The notes: generated by a model from the letters alone, not told the origin. Numbered from the stretch's first letter, positions 34,275 to 45,909 are shown. The stretch: DNA of 64,000 nucleotides from Ischnura elegans (GCF_921293095.1 NC_060254.1:9114001-9178000); one strand, 5' to 3'. Translations and numbers: made by a program.

Positions 34275-34539
34275 AAGTGGCGTAACTATGGGGGGGATAG
34301 ATCCCTCCCAAAGCCTCAGAGAAATAAAAATAATATTAAAAACTATTGTCTAGTTTTGACATATAGTAAATTTTAACGTAACCTTTTAATGAAACCCAAA
34401 TTTTTAAGTGTCAAAATTATGTAAAATGTATTTTCAGCTAATGCATACCATTTTTACAAAATTTTCCCAAACGGGTGGGGGGGGGGAAGGTTGCCCTTCT
34501 CCAACCCCCCCAAAACATATTCCTATAGTTTCGCCCCAA
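34275..34539 (+). mobile_element. Non-autonomous hAT element (family 3)
   Basis: Starts AAGTGGCGTAACTATGG (the expected C is A) and ends CCTATAGTTTCGCCCCAA. Flanks GTGCACAA and ATGCACAA match at 7 of 8. The interior block CCCAAAGCCTCAGAGAAATA is shared with 49311-49520, and related termini occur at 42853-43177. Confidence 0.8.
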
Positions 34540-34754
34540 ATGCACAATACCCAAAGGGGACTATGATGAAGAAGACAAAATTAACCTATACGAATAAATA
34601 TTGCTCGGATGGATAAATGGGCTTGGACGTGTCCAATCAGTATTTGGATGGAGCGAGTCCTGAGCGAGAAGGGGATGCTGAAAACCGTGGTGGAGGGAAG
34701 AATGTTGGATAAGCGGGGAAAGAGGAGATTGAGAATAGGATTTATGGATAGAAC

Positions 34755-34892
34755 CAGTGGTGGATCTATGTGGGCGGGGTGTTGAGGGGGATATTAGGTA
34801 TCCATTTTACACTAAATACAATGGTATTTTTTTCCGACTCCCAATACTACTGGAAATTCAACCCCCATGCACCTATCCTGGATCCGCCGCGT
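34755..34892 (+). mobile_element. Very short hAT-like element, perfect 8-bp duplication
   Basis: The 138-bp element starts CAGTGGTGGATCTATG and its right end contains CCTGGATCCGCCGCGT. It is flanked by identical GATAGAAC (34747-34754 and 34893-34900). It is an extreme internal-deletion derivative with nothing but ends. Confidence 0.8.
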
Positions 34893-34999
34893 GATAGAAC
34901 GATAGGGAATTGACGGAAGTTAGAAGTGAAAAGGGAAGTCCAATTTTGGGAGAGGCGATTTGCAAAATCCTCTGAGTAAACCTAACGCAATCGGTAGAA

Positions 35000-35180
35000 T
35001 ACTTTCATCATCATATTCAATTCAAAATCCTAAGATTGGTTTAGGTCAGATCTTAGCTAAATTCTCTTGTCGGCTAGTTTTTCCTCACACATATAATTCT
35101 TCTCTTTTTACTCCTTCATTCCCTGCTCCATGCATTTCTGCCTGATCTTTCCCCGGCCGTTCCTAATTTCCATTTATCAT
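35000..35180 (-). pseudogene. LINE 3'-end relic
   Basis: Shares AATCCTAAGATTGGTTT and the following TC-rich sequence with 23165-23400. The minus strand retains SNQS-stop-like sequence at the same place. No enzymatic motif. Confidence 0.45.
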
Positions 35181-35189
35181 TCAGGGATG

Positions 35190-36260
35190 TAGAATACTTC
35201 ATTGTATATCTCTCCCTACTCCATAGCTATCCCTAATCCATCAGCCTATTCCCAGAATTTCCCTGACCAAGCGCTCGCCTTTATATCGTCCCTATTCCCT
35301 TCAAACTTCGCTCCCTCCTTCCGTCGATATTTTTTACCTCTCATGCAGGAAATTCACCGCTCAACCTCTGTCCCATCTGTCTACCAATTGAATGTTTTCC
35401 TTTCTCCACTGGTTAATTCTTTTTTAGCTTTTATATTGTTATTTTATTGTGTCTAATTCATGTTATTGTTGAAAAAATTTCACTTTAAATTGGTGTCACG
35501 GCTTTATGTGAAAAATTACTCAAATAAATAAATATCGAACGGCTTTGCAACGACAAAAAAGCCTCGTATTTGCAGTTAGAATCCCTAGTAAAGAAATTGG
35601 AGAACAACGCCCAAGTTCATGGAGGACGAAGGGGAGTTGGACCCGCCCTGATGCGTCGTGTAGCATGTGAATGTACTTCGGATCGAAATACTTTCAGTTG
35701 CGTGCTTTCAAAACGGTTTTGTTTTTCTTCCACGTCACACAATTCGGTGGAAAGTCGAAGGAGGCCGCGAGATTGGCCAATCCTTTTTCTTCGGCCTCCC
35801 GCCCACCCTGCTCCATCCCCCACTTACTTACTGCTGCTCCCTCATCTGCATCGATTTCTCCTTACGATCAGCTGTGGCGAAAGATCACTTGAAAGAAAGC
35901 GCTGCGTAACGCATGCCGTGTATGAAGGTCGCGAGCCGAATGAAGCAAGAGGATACCCGTAGCCCCTGAGGTGCAAGGGCCAGAACATCCGAATTCCAAC
36001 TGTTTGGAATTAGGAGGCATCTCTTTGTGCATGTTCTTATGGGGATACAGTGAAATTTTTCTGATACTCGTATAACGATATTTTTCCGATAATATTTGGC
36101 CAGTACGTTAATTTTTTATGTAAATATTATCATAGTCAATAAAAAAATCGCTATATCCACTACTGAGTGAAGCTTTTTATACCATTTTATCAATACATAT
36201 CCTAGGAACATCTTAAGAAAAACATCGATTTATTCCCAATGTTTTCCATGTCAGCAATTC
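35190..36260. other. Non-coding stretch with overlapping frames in a GC-richer patch
   Basis: At 35570-35962 three frames, two plus and one minus, stay open together. That reflects GC-richer composition and not a gene; none shows a domain. A splice-containing host exon cannot be excluded. Confidence 0.4.
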
Positions 36261-36265
36261 TTTGT

Positions 36266-36310
36266 ATAAGAGATGCTATTTTTCCTATTGAATACTTGGA
36301 TATTTCGCTG
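36266..36310 (+). repeat. Direct repeat, left copy (pairs with 36530-36575)
   Basis: GTATAAGAGATGCTATTTTT followed by CC(T/C)ATTGAATACTTGGA occurs twice, 264 bp apart, with a single mismatch over the core and abrupt divergence after it. Confidence 0.7.
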
Positions 36311-36529
36311 GTAAAAGCGTTGAAAAGTCATGAATTAGATTGATAATATCATATTCAATAATTAGTTCGGTTGACAGCACTATTTATAGCTTGTTTCGCC
36401 AAAGTGGAATTCTGATCGCTTTGCTTGCCAGCGTTGCAAGTGACGACTGTAGTATGCTCATTGAAATCCGTGTTGAGTGAATGAACATTTAGCCGCCGAA
36501 TTGTTAATCCTCCAGAGTATTATTCTTGG

Positions 36530-36575
36530 TATAAGAGATGCTATTTTTCCCATTGAATACTTGGAAATTCATCCC
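36530..36575 (+). repeat. Direct repeat, right copy (pairs with 36266-36310)
   Basis: Second copy of the block described at 36266-36310. The tight match against unrelated flanks suggests a recent local duplication. Confidence 0.7.
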
Positions 36576-36579
36576 GGAA

Positions 36580-37120
36580 AACGAGTAGGAGTCGAGTGAT
36601 ATTTTATTGGTCAACCAGCAGGTTGAGGACGTCGATTTAACCTTTAACTTTTTCCCCACCGCTACGAATCTTTCGCCATAAAAAGTTTTTGGAAAGGGGT
36701 CAATACCAATTTGAAACGATTGGAAATTACAAATGGAGCGATACAATAATTTCAACTGCTTCGGAAATAAATTAATAAAAAGTTAGCAATTCTAATAATG
36801 TAATCTTACTCATTTAGGATCCCGGAAGAGTACCTACCGATCTTATTGAATTATATGAATTGCGCGCGAAAAAGGAAAATAAGCCTTTTCTGTGTTCGTA
36901 AAGGGGAATAATCACATTGATTAAATGTATCATTAGTAATAAAAACGTCATACTAATGTTTTTTAAGTTCTATCATTATCTAAAATTCCTAATTTTCCAG
37001 TACGACCCGAAGGTATTCATTTGTTATCATTGTCACCTACGCAATTTACGCTTACTTCTCGTTATAAGGTCACCTACAGTCACCTGATCACTATGCATGC
37101 CCAATACTTGCTTATTATCG
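36580..37120. other. AT-rich non-coding stretch
   Basis: The minus frame 36504-36755 has no recognisable domain. Nothing else seen. Confidence 0.5.
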
Positions 37121-37130
37121 ATAATCAGCA

Positions 37131-37501
37131 CATGGGCGTACCCAGCGAGAGGCGGGGGGGGGGGCCGCTGCCTCCCCCTCTAGAAGCAAAAATCGCAAAA
37201 GTCTCAAAGAAAAATCAGCACTGAATTGAAACGAAAGTGTTTAAAAAAATTTCTTTAGACCCACGAAAAATGATATGTATTAGTGTAAAACATGTAACTA
37301 AAAAACTATTTTTTCAATGAAAAAATCTCATACACTAATAAAGCACTGTTATTATTTTCTTAAAATGTTGGTTTCATTCACCTTTTCGATGCTAAAATGT
37401 CACAATTTGGCTTGCTAGACCCCCCCCCCTAGACCATGGCATGCACCCCCCGAGACCATGGCTTGCCACCCCACCTAATTATGATCCTGGGTACGCCCTT
37501 G
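37131..37501 (+). mobile_element. hAT-like element (family 4) with perfect 8-bp duplication
   Basis: Ends CATGGGCGTACCCAG and CTGGGTACGCCCTTG are good inverted repeats. The flanks are identical AATCAGCA (37123-37130 and 37502-37509). Internal G- and C-runs lie near the ends. Same family as 38332-38590, with the shared interior AGAAGCAAAAATCGCAAAAG. Confidence 0.85.
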
Positions 37502-37509
37502 AATCAGCA

Positions 37510-38265
37510 TAAGATAGCAATAAAAACTCTGGTTTGCAGTAATTCTATAACCATGTCATCATTCTTGACCATATGGCATTTCTTCTATGTGAGCTGTCTC
37601 TTGTATTTTATGTTCTTATTCCATAGGATATCTCCTTTACGATTTTTTTTCGTTTTTATACTCCAACGTGTTCCTTTGACTAATTCGTGTGGTCTTAAAG
37701 AGTAATCAATTCAACAATTCCTGCTTTTTCCTGTCTCTGTGTCCACACCTCTTTCGTCTTTCTTTTCTTTTCGTTTATCACTCCAATCAATCTGCTTCGT
37801 CGGTGTCGATATTGTGTTACTTATCAAAATTTTCCTGATCATACCATTTAAAATCATTTTTAGAGCGTTTTTATTTAAGCCTGTACAATTAAGATAGTTC
37901 CCTCCATCCTAAAATCGCGTTATAGCATCTGCTGAAGAATCGTGGATCAATAAAGACCGAATCCCTTGTCCCGCATCTGAATCAGAAAATGAACAAAATC
38001 TGAGAATAAAACTTTTCTTTGAACCATGTAGCTGTCATGGGTAATAAGTAGTAGCAAGTGTGATAATATGCTCTTAAAGCAGTTCTTACTCAGAATCCCC
38101 AAATTGAGAATCTGCCAAGCGAATCTCGGAATTCTCATAATAACGTGCTATCTTAATGCAGAGGATTCTGGAGACCATTTACTTTTCGCTCAGTTGACCT
38201 TGGCAAGCCTCCATTTTGTTTTGCAAACACATGGTCTCAAAATGGATGCAATATTTCTTCGATAC
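37510..38265. other. Non-coding stretch, nothing recognised
   Basis: The frame 37436-37705 begins inside the hAT element. Frames at 37947-38138 and 38068-38289 are unrecognised and on opposite strands. Confidence 0.45.
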
Positions 38266-38269
38266 TTGA

Positions 38270-38660
38270 CCATGAGAACTGCTCAGTGATTGCAGAATTC
38301 TCTCAAGACTTATATTTTGTAGAGCGTCACTCATGGGCGTACCCAGCGAGCGGCCCCTCCTAGAAGCAAAAATCGCAAAAGTCTTCAAGCAAAAAGCGGT
38401 ACTGAATTGAAACGAAAGCATTTAACAGGTTTTCTTTAAACCCACGAAAAATGATATATATTTGTATAAGAATGTAACTAAAATAAAACTATTTTTTCAA
38501 GGAAATAATCTCATAAATCCCATGGCTTGCCCCCCCCCCCTCCCAGACCATGGCTTGTCCCCCCTAGTTATGATCCTGGGCACGCCCTTGACGTCACTCA
38601 AAATTGAATCAAGTTAATATGGAAATAAAACATAAGGATTTCACTCTTATGGGCTTTTGA
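38270..38660 (+). repeat. Dispersed repeat R copy, split by a hAT element
   Basis: Sequence on both sides of the hAT element at 38332-38590 matches 39780-39890. The left side matches through ACTTATATTTTG, the right side through ATTTCACTCTTATGGGCTT versus GCTTTCACTTATATGGACTT. This gives an independent pre-insertion sequence for that hAT copy. Confidence 0.55.
38332..38590 (+). mobile_element. hAT-like element (family 4), nested in a local repeat
   Basis: The 259-bp element starts CATGGGCGTACCCAGCGAG and ends CTGGGCACGCCCTTG. Flanks GCGTCACT and ACGTCACT match at 7 of 8. The interior matches 37131-37501 but is about 110 bp shorter. Confidence 0.85.
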
Positions 38661-39385
38661 ACGTTGACAGTGCATTAGCATGAGAGGAGTCCGCATTTAT
38701 TCATCGGTCATGGGTGCATCAAGTGGAAATTATTTTCGATTAAAATCACAGGTTTTAGGATTCGGCGTTTATATCTGCTCCCTAGTAATAGCATAAAATT
38801 GATAATATTCAACTGTTGGGTCTAGCTTCTTGCCTCTTTTTTCTATGGATGCACACATTTATTTGCATCGAAAGATTGCCAAAAGAAGATAGACCTTGAT
38901 TGATAGCTCTTCTCCCTTCCTCCTCCTCGTCCTTTGCTCTTTTTTGCTCCCTTTTCTCAGCGCATTCACATCTTTCTTCCTCCTTTCCGCATTTCCTCCT
39001 CACATATGTTCCCACTGACATTATTAATAGTGTGGCCACTGCTTCCTCGTAGCACGGGGCGCGAAGTGTCTCCCGGCGGCTGAGCCGGCGTCCTTGGCAG
39101 AGACTATGGAAAGATATACTCCCGTGATAGAGGAGAGGGGGGATAGCGAATGCAAAATGATTGACTGGAAACTTATAGGAATGGCGAATCCTCGTGGTAA
39201 TAGTTCCTCACGTTTTTTTCAAGTATACATAAATTTTGTTTAGTCTGGATGTGATAAATTACAATAACTTTCTTGGTCCATGCTCATTAATATTAATGGA
39301 TTTTGTGATAGCCTACATGAACATTTCAAAATGGCCGACGTTTTCTCTCCTATGGCAGGGACTTAATCAGGGCTAATGACATATG
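38600..39385. other. Non-coding stretch in the repeat mosaic
   Basis: The minus frame 38809-39039 is lysine/glutamate-rich from a pyrimidine tract on the plus strand (about 38900-39000) and is not convincing. It has some similarity to the repeat units that follow. Confidence 0.4.
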
Positions 39386-39391
39386 TATGTT

Positions 39392-39535
39392 GACTTATGA
39401 ATGTTAATGGTTAGGTAGTATATATTGGGTTTGCATTAATTCATTTATATTAGGTGCATCGGTGGGTGTAAATCACAATAATCGATTTAAATAATAACAA
39501 TTAAACGAGTTAAATTATAAATAATAAGAGAGATA
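39392..39535 (+). repeat. Direct repeat R2, left copy
   Basis: Matches 39868-40016 closely: GACTTATGAATGTTAATGGT, then GTAGTATATATTGGGTTTGC, then GGTGCATCGGTGGGT and AAATCACAATAATCGATTTA in the same order. The spacing is about 476 bp. Confidence 0.8.
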
Positions 39536-39551
39536 GAAAATGACTTTTTAA

Positions 39552-39665
39552 AGGGATACTTCATTTCTCTCGAGCGTCTAATCGGCCTTAATTTTCGAGG
39601 AAATAACTATTTTGAAACATCTTGTAAAACATCGGTGTTTGTGCAACCCGCAATACTACGATGCA
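39552..39665 (+). repeat. Direct repeat R3, left copy
   Basis: Matches 40773-40888: AAGGGATACTTCATTTC, then GCGTCTAATCGGCCTTAATT, TTCGAGGAAATAACTAT and a shared ACTACGAT end. The copies are about 1.2 kb apart. Confidence 0.8.
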
Positions 39666-39867
39666 TATGTGTCATTATCCCTGTCATAGCCCCAATGAGG
39701 CCTCCGGTATTGGATAGGAAACGTTGGCCATTTTAAAATCTAGATGCGAGTTACTCCAAAAGCCATTAATATTCATTGGATGAGATTGTAGAATACCATC
39801 AGCACTTATATTTTGCAGAACTTTGCTCAAAATGGAATCATATTGACATTGAAAGATAATAGGCTTT

Positions 39868-40016
39868 CACTTATATGGACTTATGAATGTTAATGGTTAG
39901 ATAGTATATATTGGGTTTGCATTAATTGATTTGTCTTAGGTGCATCGGTGGGTTTAAATCACAATAATCGATTTAAAATATAAAAATTAAACGAGTTTAA
40001 TGATAAATAATTAGAG
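39868..40016 (+). repeat. Direct repeat R2, right copy
   Basis: Second copy of the 39392-39535 repeat, with a few substitutions and small indels. The left-hand sequence (39780-39865) also matches the flanks of the hAT element at 38332. Confidence 0.8.
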
Positions 40017-40019
40017 TAA

Positions 40020-40770
40020 TTATAGATAATTGCTTATCTTGATATGATGAATTGGTTGAAAATTGAAAAAGAATAAGAGAGTATCAGTTGTATGTTTGCT
40101 AGGTATTTTTTCTTTATAAATTGCTAAAACCTCATGTACAGGCGTATTTACTCAGATAACTTGCTTTTATGAGCACCAGTAAAAATATTCCCACGAAAAG
40201 TAGATGCGTACATTGATGATTGTTCCTTAATTACCACCGAACCACCACATATACCTAAATAGTAAGTCGTTTCACGTCGCCATGTGCAGGATGTGGATCG
40301 GCTCACTAAAAATCTTTCTGCCGGTTTAAATGCTTTCTTTTGAGTTTTCGTGACCAGCCTCGAGTGGGTTCTCTGGAGATCAGAGCTAATGGGAGAATTC
40401 TCCGCTCGCTAACGATTTATAAGTCTTTATGTTTACTCTTGGAACCAGCTTTTTGCATCGGCGGTCGCCGAAGGTAACGGGTTTGAAGTTGTGTATTGCG
40501 TAACTTTTGGGAAGGGGCTCGTACAGGAAGTGCACTCAAGTGTGGCGAGGGTCCAGATTTAAAAAATGTCGGGTCTTTGCTTTACGACCTGCGCTGTGAG
40601 TGGCGCACCTGCGGAATTCTTGCTGTGACATGAATAGCACCAGAAAACTCGATGGGAGCTAGGCAGTAGAAAATATACGGCGTGTTTAGGCTCGCAATGC
40701 TAGTTGAATTGATCCAAACTGGCCTGTCACCCAAGTGTCACCTCCGGCAAGCGTTCAAACTTCGCAGGGT
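40020..40770. other. Non-coding stretch between repeats
   Basis: Nothing coding recognised. Somewhat GC-richer after 40300. Confidence 0.5.
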
Positions 40771-40772
40771 TT

Positions 40773-40888
40773 TAAAGGGATACTTCATTTCGCTCAAGCG
40801 TCTAATCGGCCTTAATTTTCGAGGAAATAACTATATTGAAAGATCTTGTGAAACACCGGTTTTATGCAACCCGAAATACTACGATACC
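40773..40888 (+). repeat. Direct repeat R3, right copy
   Basis: Second copy of 39552-39665. The frames 40682-40900 and 40836-41117 run across it and show no domain. Confidence 0.8.
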
Positions 40889-40894
40889 ACAGCA

Positions 40895-42845
40895 AAATGA
40901 AAATATAGTCTCATTCCAAATTACAAAGAATATCACTTTCGGGGCAGTAACGGATACAGAAAAAAAAACCAAGGGGAGGCTCAAAGATATTTTGAGCAAC
41001 CTATACTTTTATTGTAATGAACAAATCAAGTTACATGCAAAGTTTAAGTTAGTTTTATTTAAGCTCATTATCACGCCCCCTTCGCCCCCCATGTCAGCCG
41101 CTGTTTCGGGGTGGTAGGGGAAGGTTTGAATCTCTTCATTTCTCTTACTACCTCCGACCACGCTAAGTTATGAACAGCGGAGGTACCACTTTCATTTTGG
41201 GCAGTTTCATCAATCATTTATTAATGAAGATGATCACATTGAGAAATGAAAGCTTAAAAGTCACGAAAATGATGTTTAAAGGAACGCAGAGTGCAATCGG
41301 ATTAAACAAAAAACGCTTAAAAGGACGAATATACTAAGCTTCTAACATTTGCTGAAAGGCCGTTTTACTGGGGAACGTTGGGGCTTTACGATCCCTTGCG
41401 AGGAAAAAAATAGAACTCGTTGTAGATACTTGATACTTTTTGCATTCCTTTTGTTCCCGTGAATTAATTGATTTAATAATGTGGACAGATTATGAAAATG
41501 AAATTGATGGCAAAATCGATTCATTTCACAGAAAAGGATAGTTTTTTTTCCGTCTTGATGGTATTTTATCTTATCAGGCACATACCCTCTTGCTTTTTCA
41601 CATCATGCACATTTCCCTGACTGATTTGTATTCCCTTTAACTTCTGTATGCTCTGAACTTGATAATTTTTCGATATACTCGTTTCTCCACACATGTAACG
41701 TGATGATTTACAATTTAAAAGACCAGCATTCAAAATACTGATACCGTACAATATTTTTTCAACTCTAGCTATCAATCAATTCTCTTGCTAGTACTTTCCT
41801 TGTATTCGGAATTGAAAAATAAATCTGAAAAATTCTTATCGTACTTTTTAGCCGATTCTCTTCGTGTAAAATTAACTATCGCACAGAGATAAAGCAAGGT
41901 GTACGGATGAATGGAATCGTGGTAGATGAGCAAAAAATATGTGAAGTATAGACTGCAAAGTATAGTAGGGATTGTTACAGAATCGTAGATCAGATTAACT
42001 CAGTACCGTATAGAGCTGGAAGAGAGTTAGAATCGTTAGAATGCATAACTGCGTCGCTCTACAATTGATGTCTGGTCCGCGATCGCGCTAATACAGTCTG
42101 TTATTTGTTAACAAGTTGTCGGTGCGGCACGTAATTAATGAGCTCAGTTAGTTCCGTACTAACTTATTTGTTGTTAATTTTCTGTGGAAAAATTGAAAAT
42201 GAAACATCACGCACTTTCCGCACTTGGCATAGCAATTGAAGGCAATTTAGAAGAAAAAATCTTCATTACGGGGTCGTGCATTATGTCGTAATCCACTTTG
42301 ACAGTGTGCAATGTTGTTACATTTACCGATGTTCCTCCCTAGAAAATGCAATATCTTTGAAACTCTCTGTGGTCACAATGATATACGCGTGCAATTGCTA
42401 AACGTAAACTGCGAATAATCTACGAAAATGCTACTTATGAGCGACCCATTTAATGTAAATATGCAATTCAACACTGCTGGGTCTTTCAATTTCGAGCTCA
42501 AATAATTAGAATATCCGTTAAAGTACGAATCTTTCATTCTTATGTAAATGCAGATATACTACCAGCCTTTGCAGCCGTTTGAATCCAGTCCCCTTCCTTG
42601 CTACCAAGGCCCAAACGTCCATCCTTCAGCTCTTCGCTCACGCCATCAGGTGAGCAAATATTCAACCAGCTGGAAATTATGGAGGGACAAATGCCATGCG
42701 GTTCAAACCAGGTCCAAACAAAAGAAGAGTTCTACCATGAGATCACTCTTCTTATCATTATTTGGAACGTCAAATTCAGAGCCAAGTATGCTGTTAATAG
42801 CTAAAGTTAACTGTGTAACTCCTTCGTTGCCGACCCATATCAATG
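40895..42845. other. Non-coding stretch, nothing recognised
   Basis: Frames at 41342-41775 (minus) and 42548-42925 (plus) are unrecognised, and the latter runs into a hAT element. No repeats identified. Confidence 0.5.
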
Positions 42846-42852
42846 AATTCAC

Positions 42853-43177
42853 CAGTGGCATAACTAGGAATGTGCTTTGGGTGGGGGGGATAATGGGGCT
42901 TTGGGAGGGGATAATGGACGGTTAGTTGGGGCCATAGAGCTTCTATTGTTGGGGCTATCCCCCCCCCCCCCCCCAGGAAACAGAGATTTCAGGAAATATA
43001 TTGAAAAATAAAATGCCTGAAAATGCATTTCACATCATTTTGGCACTTAAAATTTAACTTTAAGCAGATTCAGTTATTATACATGAAATCCAGACTATAT
43101 TTTTTAAATAATTTTTGATTTCCCTGAGGCTTTGGGGGGGATATATCCCCTCATCCACACCCATAATTACGCCACTA
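42853..43177 (+). mobile_element. Non-autonomous hAT element (family 3), perfect 8-bp duplication
   Basis: The 325-bp element starts CAGTGGCATAACTAGG and ends ATAATTACGCCACTA, with a mutated last base. It is flanked by identical GAATTCAC (42845-42852 and 43178-43185). A C-run at about 42960-42974 and G-runs near the ends are typical of its relatives here. Confidence 0.85.
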
Positions 43178-43523
43178 GAATTCACGCATTAAACCTCATC
43201 TACCGGAATGATTCCTTAGTCATTTTTGCAAAACTTTTTGGCGTGGGTGAGTTTCTTACTCTTTGCTGATATTCTCGTTTAATAATCATCTTAACTCTCA
43301 CATTTATTTGAAAAACACATTTTGATTGAACATGTGTATCCGCCCTTAAAAGCTATTTTTTACATTGTCAAAGTAATTTTTTAAATGGGAAGCTCTTCAC
43401 CCTTCAGATGTGGTAGTTATATTGCGATTCTTCTCCAATGTGTGGGAAAATTTTCCAAGGAGGCGAGCGCTTGTATTCTGCTGGGAAGGGCAGAGCAGGT
43501 ATATTACACTTGCAATTTCCACC

Positions 43524-43785
43524 CAGTGGAGTAGCCAGAAATTTCGTTCGGGGGGGTCCAAAACAGACGTGGAAATTTTTGAATAAAAAGGGTACCAAGT
43601 AATGGGTGTTAAAATGATTTTAACACTTTTCATAATCGACAAAACTTCATTTTACAAATGAATCTTTTAATTCATGATATTTCAATATTTTGTTTTCTTT
43701 CATAAAGCAAAGTAATTGAGTTCAAATATTTCGGAGGGGGGGGGAGGGGGTTACGGACCCCCATTCCCTCCTTCCTACGCCACTC
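43524..43785 (+). mobile_element. Non-autonomous hAT element (family 5)
   Basis: Starts CAGTGGAGTAGCCAG and ends CCTACGCCACTC, with an internal G-run at about 43735. Flanks TTTCCACC and TCTCCAAC match at 6 of 8. Overlapping minus frames cross its left end and are spurious. Confidence 0.7.
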
Positions 43786-43789
43786 TCTC

Positions 43790-44470
43790 CAACTGATTCT
43801 CTATGAGAGGGTGCCTGGAAAGGACCCCACCCACTATTTGCCAGATTAGTGGAAATATTGGATAATTTCGTGAAACTATTTCACTGGCCAAAATCTACGG
43901 GACAAATACGTACTACATATATGAAAGCTGATAATAATTCTGTGTCCTATTTAATAACTAAAAGCGCTGGATCGAGGTTAGAGACGAGGGGGAGGTGCTA
44001 GGTGGGAGGGCCTGGTGGGTTACCTCCCAGCTGTCGTGGGAGTCTAAACAAAACTACCATTTTATCAAGGGAAATTGGATACCCAAGGATTCTACTGCAC
44101 CTCTCTGGCATCCAACAAAATGATAGATGTATTCTTCTCTTTATAGAATAATCTTCCAATTTCGTTGGCACGTTAATTATATGGTTTTGCTGGTTATGAA
44201 CCCCGTTGTTCTTAATGGTGGTGCTGGTTTCTCCTATCCTCTCCCCGGAGGCACTGTCAGGCTCTCAACACAGTGGCACCTCCTATCCTTTATCATTCCT
44301 CAGGCCATTCCCTCGAGAGAGACACACAGACATAAAAGTCACTGACTTTCTTCCCCACTCTCAGGAGTATAATCTTGCAGGCCTGCCCTGAGTACCCATT
44401 TACAATGCCTCTCTCAGGATTCACCGCTGACAAAAAACACAGAGGAAATTGGCAGATGTCACTTACAATT
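43790..44470. other. Non-coding stretch
   Basis: Frames at 44127-44391 have no domain. Nothing recognised. Confidence 0.5.
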
Positions 44471-44474
44471 AACA

Positions 44475-44650
44475 TTGGATTTTGGTGCGATGTTCGATAA
44501 TGAAAAATAGTGGACTGTGTAACGATAAATCTAATGGGTTGAAATTCAGATCTCTGGATTCCACAAAACAAAGATTACATCTGCAATGAAACACCAATTA
44601 AGGAGCATGGCATCTGTCGAACCTCTTCCTGCCATAGTTCGGGCATCACT
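44475..44650 (-). repeat. LTR-like fragment related to the BEL/Pao LTR at 56958
   Basis: About 115 bases match 56961-57075 in the same orientation: TGATGTTCGATAAT-like, ATAGTGGACTGT and CAGATCTCTGGATT blocks in order. Beyond CACCAATTA the next ~50 bases match the 57-kb copy only in inverted orientation. It could be a solo LTR or the far LTR of the same element displaced by insertions. Ends and target duplication are not established. Confidence 0.5.
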
Positions 44651-44699
44651 GACTCCCACCACTGTCTGGTGCCACACCAGCGCCACCAAGTCAAGAGTA

Positions 44700-45100
44700 G
44701 GATCATTGGCTAAAACTCTTCTCTAATGGCATCTAGTAGCCATTGGGCATTGAGAGGATATTGGAAGACAAGCTATTACTGCTAGGGAATGGTATATGTG
44801 ACTGCTAACAAGCGAAGGAGGGTCAAGTTTGGATGAGAGGGAAGGTTTTCGAATTGTCCCATTCATGAATGATAGAGTTTGATGGTTAAAACAAGATGTG
44901 TGGGGGAGAGTGGGTTAGAAGAGATGGTTGAATGTTCTTGTGTGTTTTTCCCAATATCATTGGTACTCTGGTACACAAATGTTTCATGCAGCTGGAGGAT
45001 TTAAAGCCAAATTAGAGGTCTCTCTAGTGGCAGATCTATGTTAGGGGGAGATAAGCGGGCTAAAATTTGCTCTAAACTTAATGCTGAACAGAATTGAATA
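44700..45100. other. Non-coding stretch
   Basis: No motif or repeat end recognised. Confidence 0.5.
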
Positions 45101-45108
45101 TTACAGAG

Positions 45109-45385
45109 CAGTGGCACAGTGTGGAGGGGGTGTTGGGGGACAAACCAGAGCTCAGAGAAATTTTTAAGTTTAATCCATCTCTTACGGAATAGTGTAAATA
45201 TCAATAAAATATCCCTCAGATGGCCACAAAACTAACCATTTTGAACCATTGATCAGAAATTTTTTCAAGGGGAGGGCACCCGCACCTCCCGCTTACCCTG
45301 GCGGGTATTCCACACCCTCAGACACACCTGTGTTTTGCACCTGAAACCCCCCCCCCCCCAGCCATAATTCCTAGCTGCGCCCCTG
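45109..45385 (+). mobile_element. Non-autonomous hAT element (family 2)
   Basis: The 277-bp element starts CAGTGGCACAGTG and ends CCTAGCTGCGCCCCTG. Flanks TTACAGAG and CTTCAGAG match at 6 of 8. The interior is shared with 33368-33683 (AGCTCAGAGAAATTTT, TTTGAACCATT). Confidence 0.75.
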
Positions 45386-45550
45386 CTTCAGAGGGTACCA
45401 CATGGAGTGTTCTCTCCAGAGTCCCTCCTTTTGGCCCTCTTATCTAAACATCGATTCTCCTCAGGTTTTACCTGAAGTTGTACTGTGAATATATTGCGAA
45501 GATAAGTGGCACCATGCTTGGATATAAAGTTTTTAACTTTTTTTAAAGTG

Positions 45551-45904
45551 TTAAGTGTAGGCAATCACTAGCCTGTGCTCCGAGCAAAATTCAAGTAGCC
45601 TTTCTCCTCTTTCATTTCGGTTACCTAACCCATATTTCCCAGTTATTGTTCCTTCTTGACCTTCGCCAATGACGGGGTTCCAGTCACCGAAAATAATAAG
45701 ATTTTCTTCCCCTCTTACCTGCTTGATAACTTCCGCTATATCTTGGTAGGCATCTTCTACTTCTTCGTCTTCATAATCTGACGTAGGCATGTAAACCTGC
45801 ACCACTACAGTAGCTACGGGTTTAGTATCTATCTTCACAATTACTATCCTTTCATTAAACTGCAGGTAGCTTTTAACACGCATCCCAGCACTCTTTCTAA
45901 GCAT
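45551..45904 (-). pseudogene. LINE AP-endonuclease domain relic
   Basis: The 117-codon minus frame reads VVVQVYMPTSDYEDEEVEDAY and later NLIIFGDWNPVIGEG. The second block is the GD.N.V.G motif of the exonuclease-endonuclease-phosphatase fold. The spacing matches LINE endonucleases of the RTE/CFDP2-like group. It then runs to GNRNERGERLLEFC and LVIAYT, and a stop follows where the family usually continues (N-T-x-F). The catalytic histidine block and all of the RT are missing. Dead fragment. Confidence 0.85.
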
Positions 45905-45909
45905 TATGC

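Noticed and set aside
35570..35962. 130-codon plus-strand frame
   Set aside because: Other frames on both strands are open over the same GC-richer stretch, and no domain or codon pattern singles this one out. Not called as a gene.
38809..39039. Lysine/glutamate-rich minus frame
   Set aside because: Explained by a plus-strand pyrimidine tract and without any domain.
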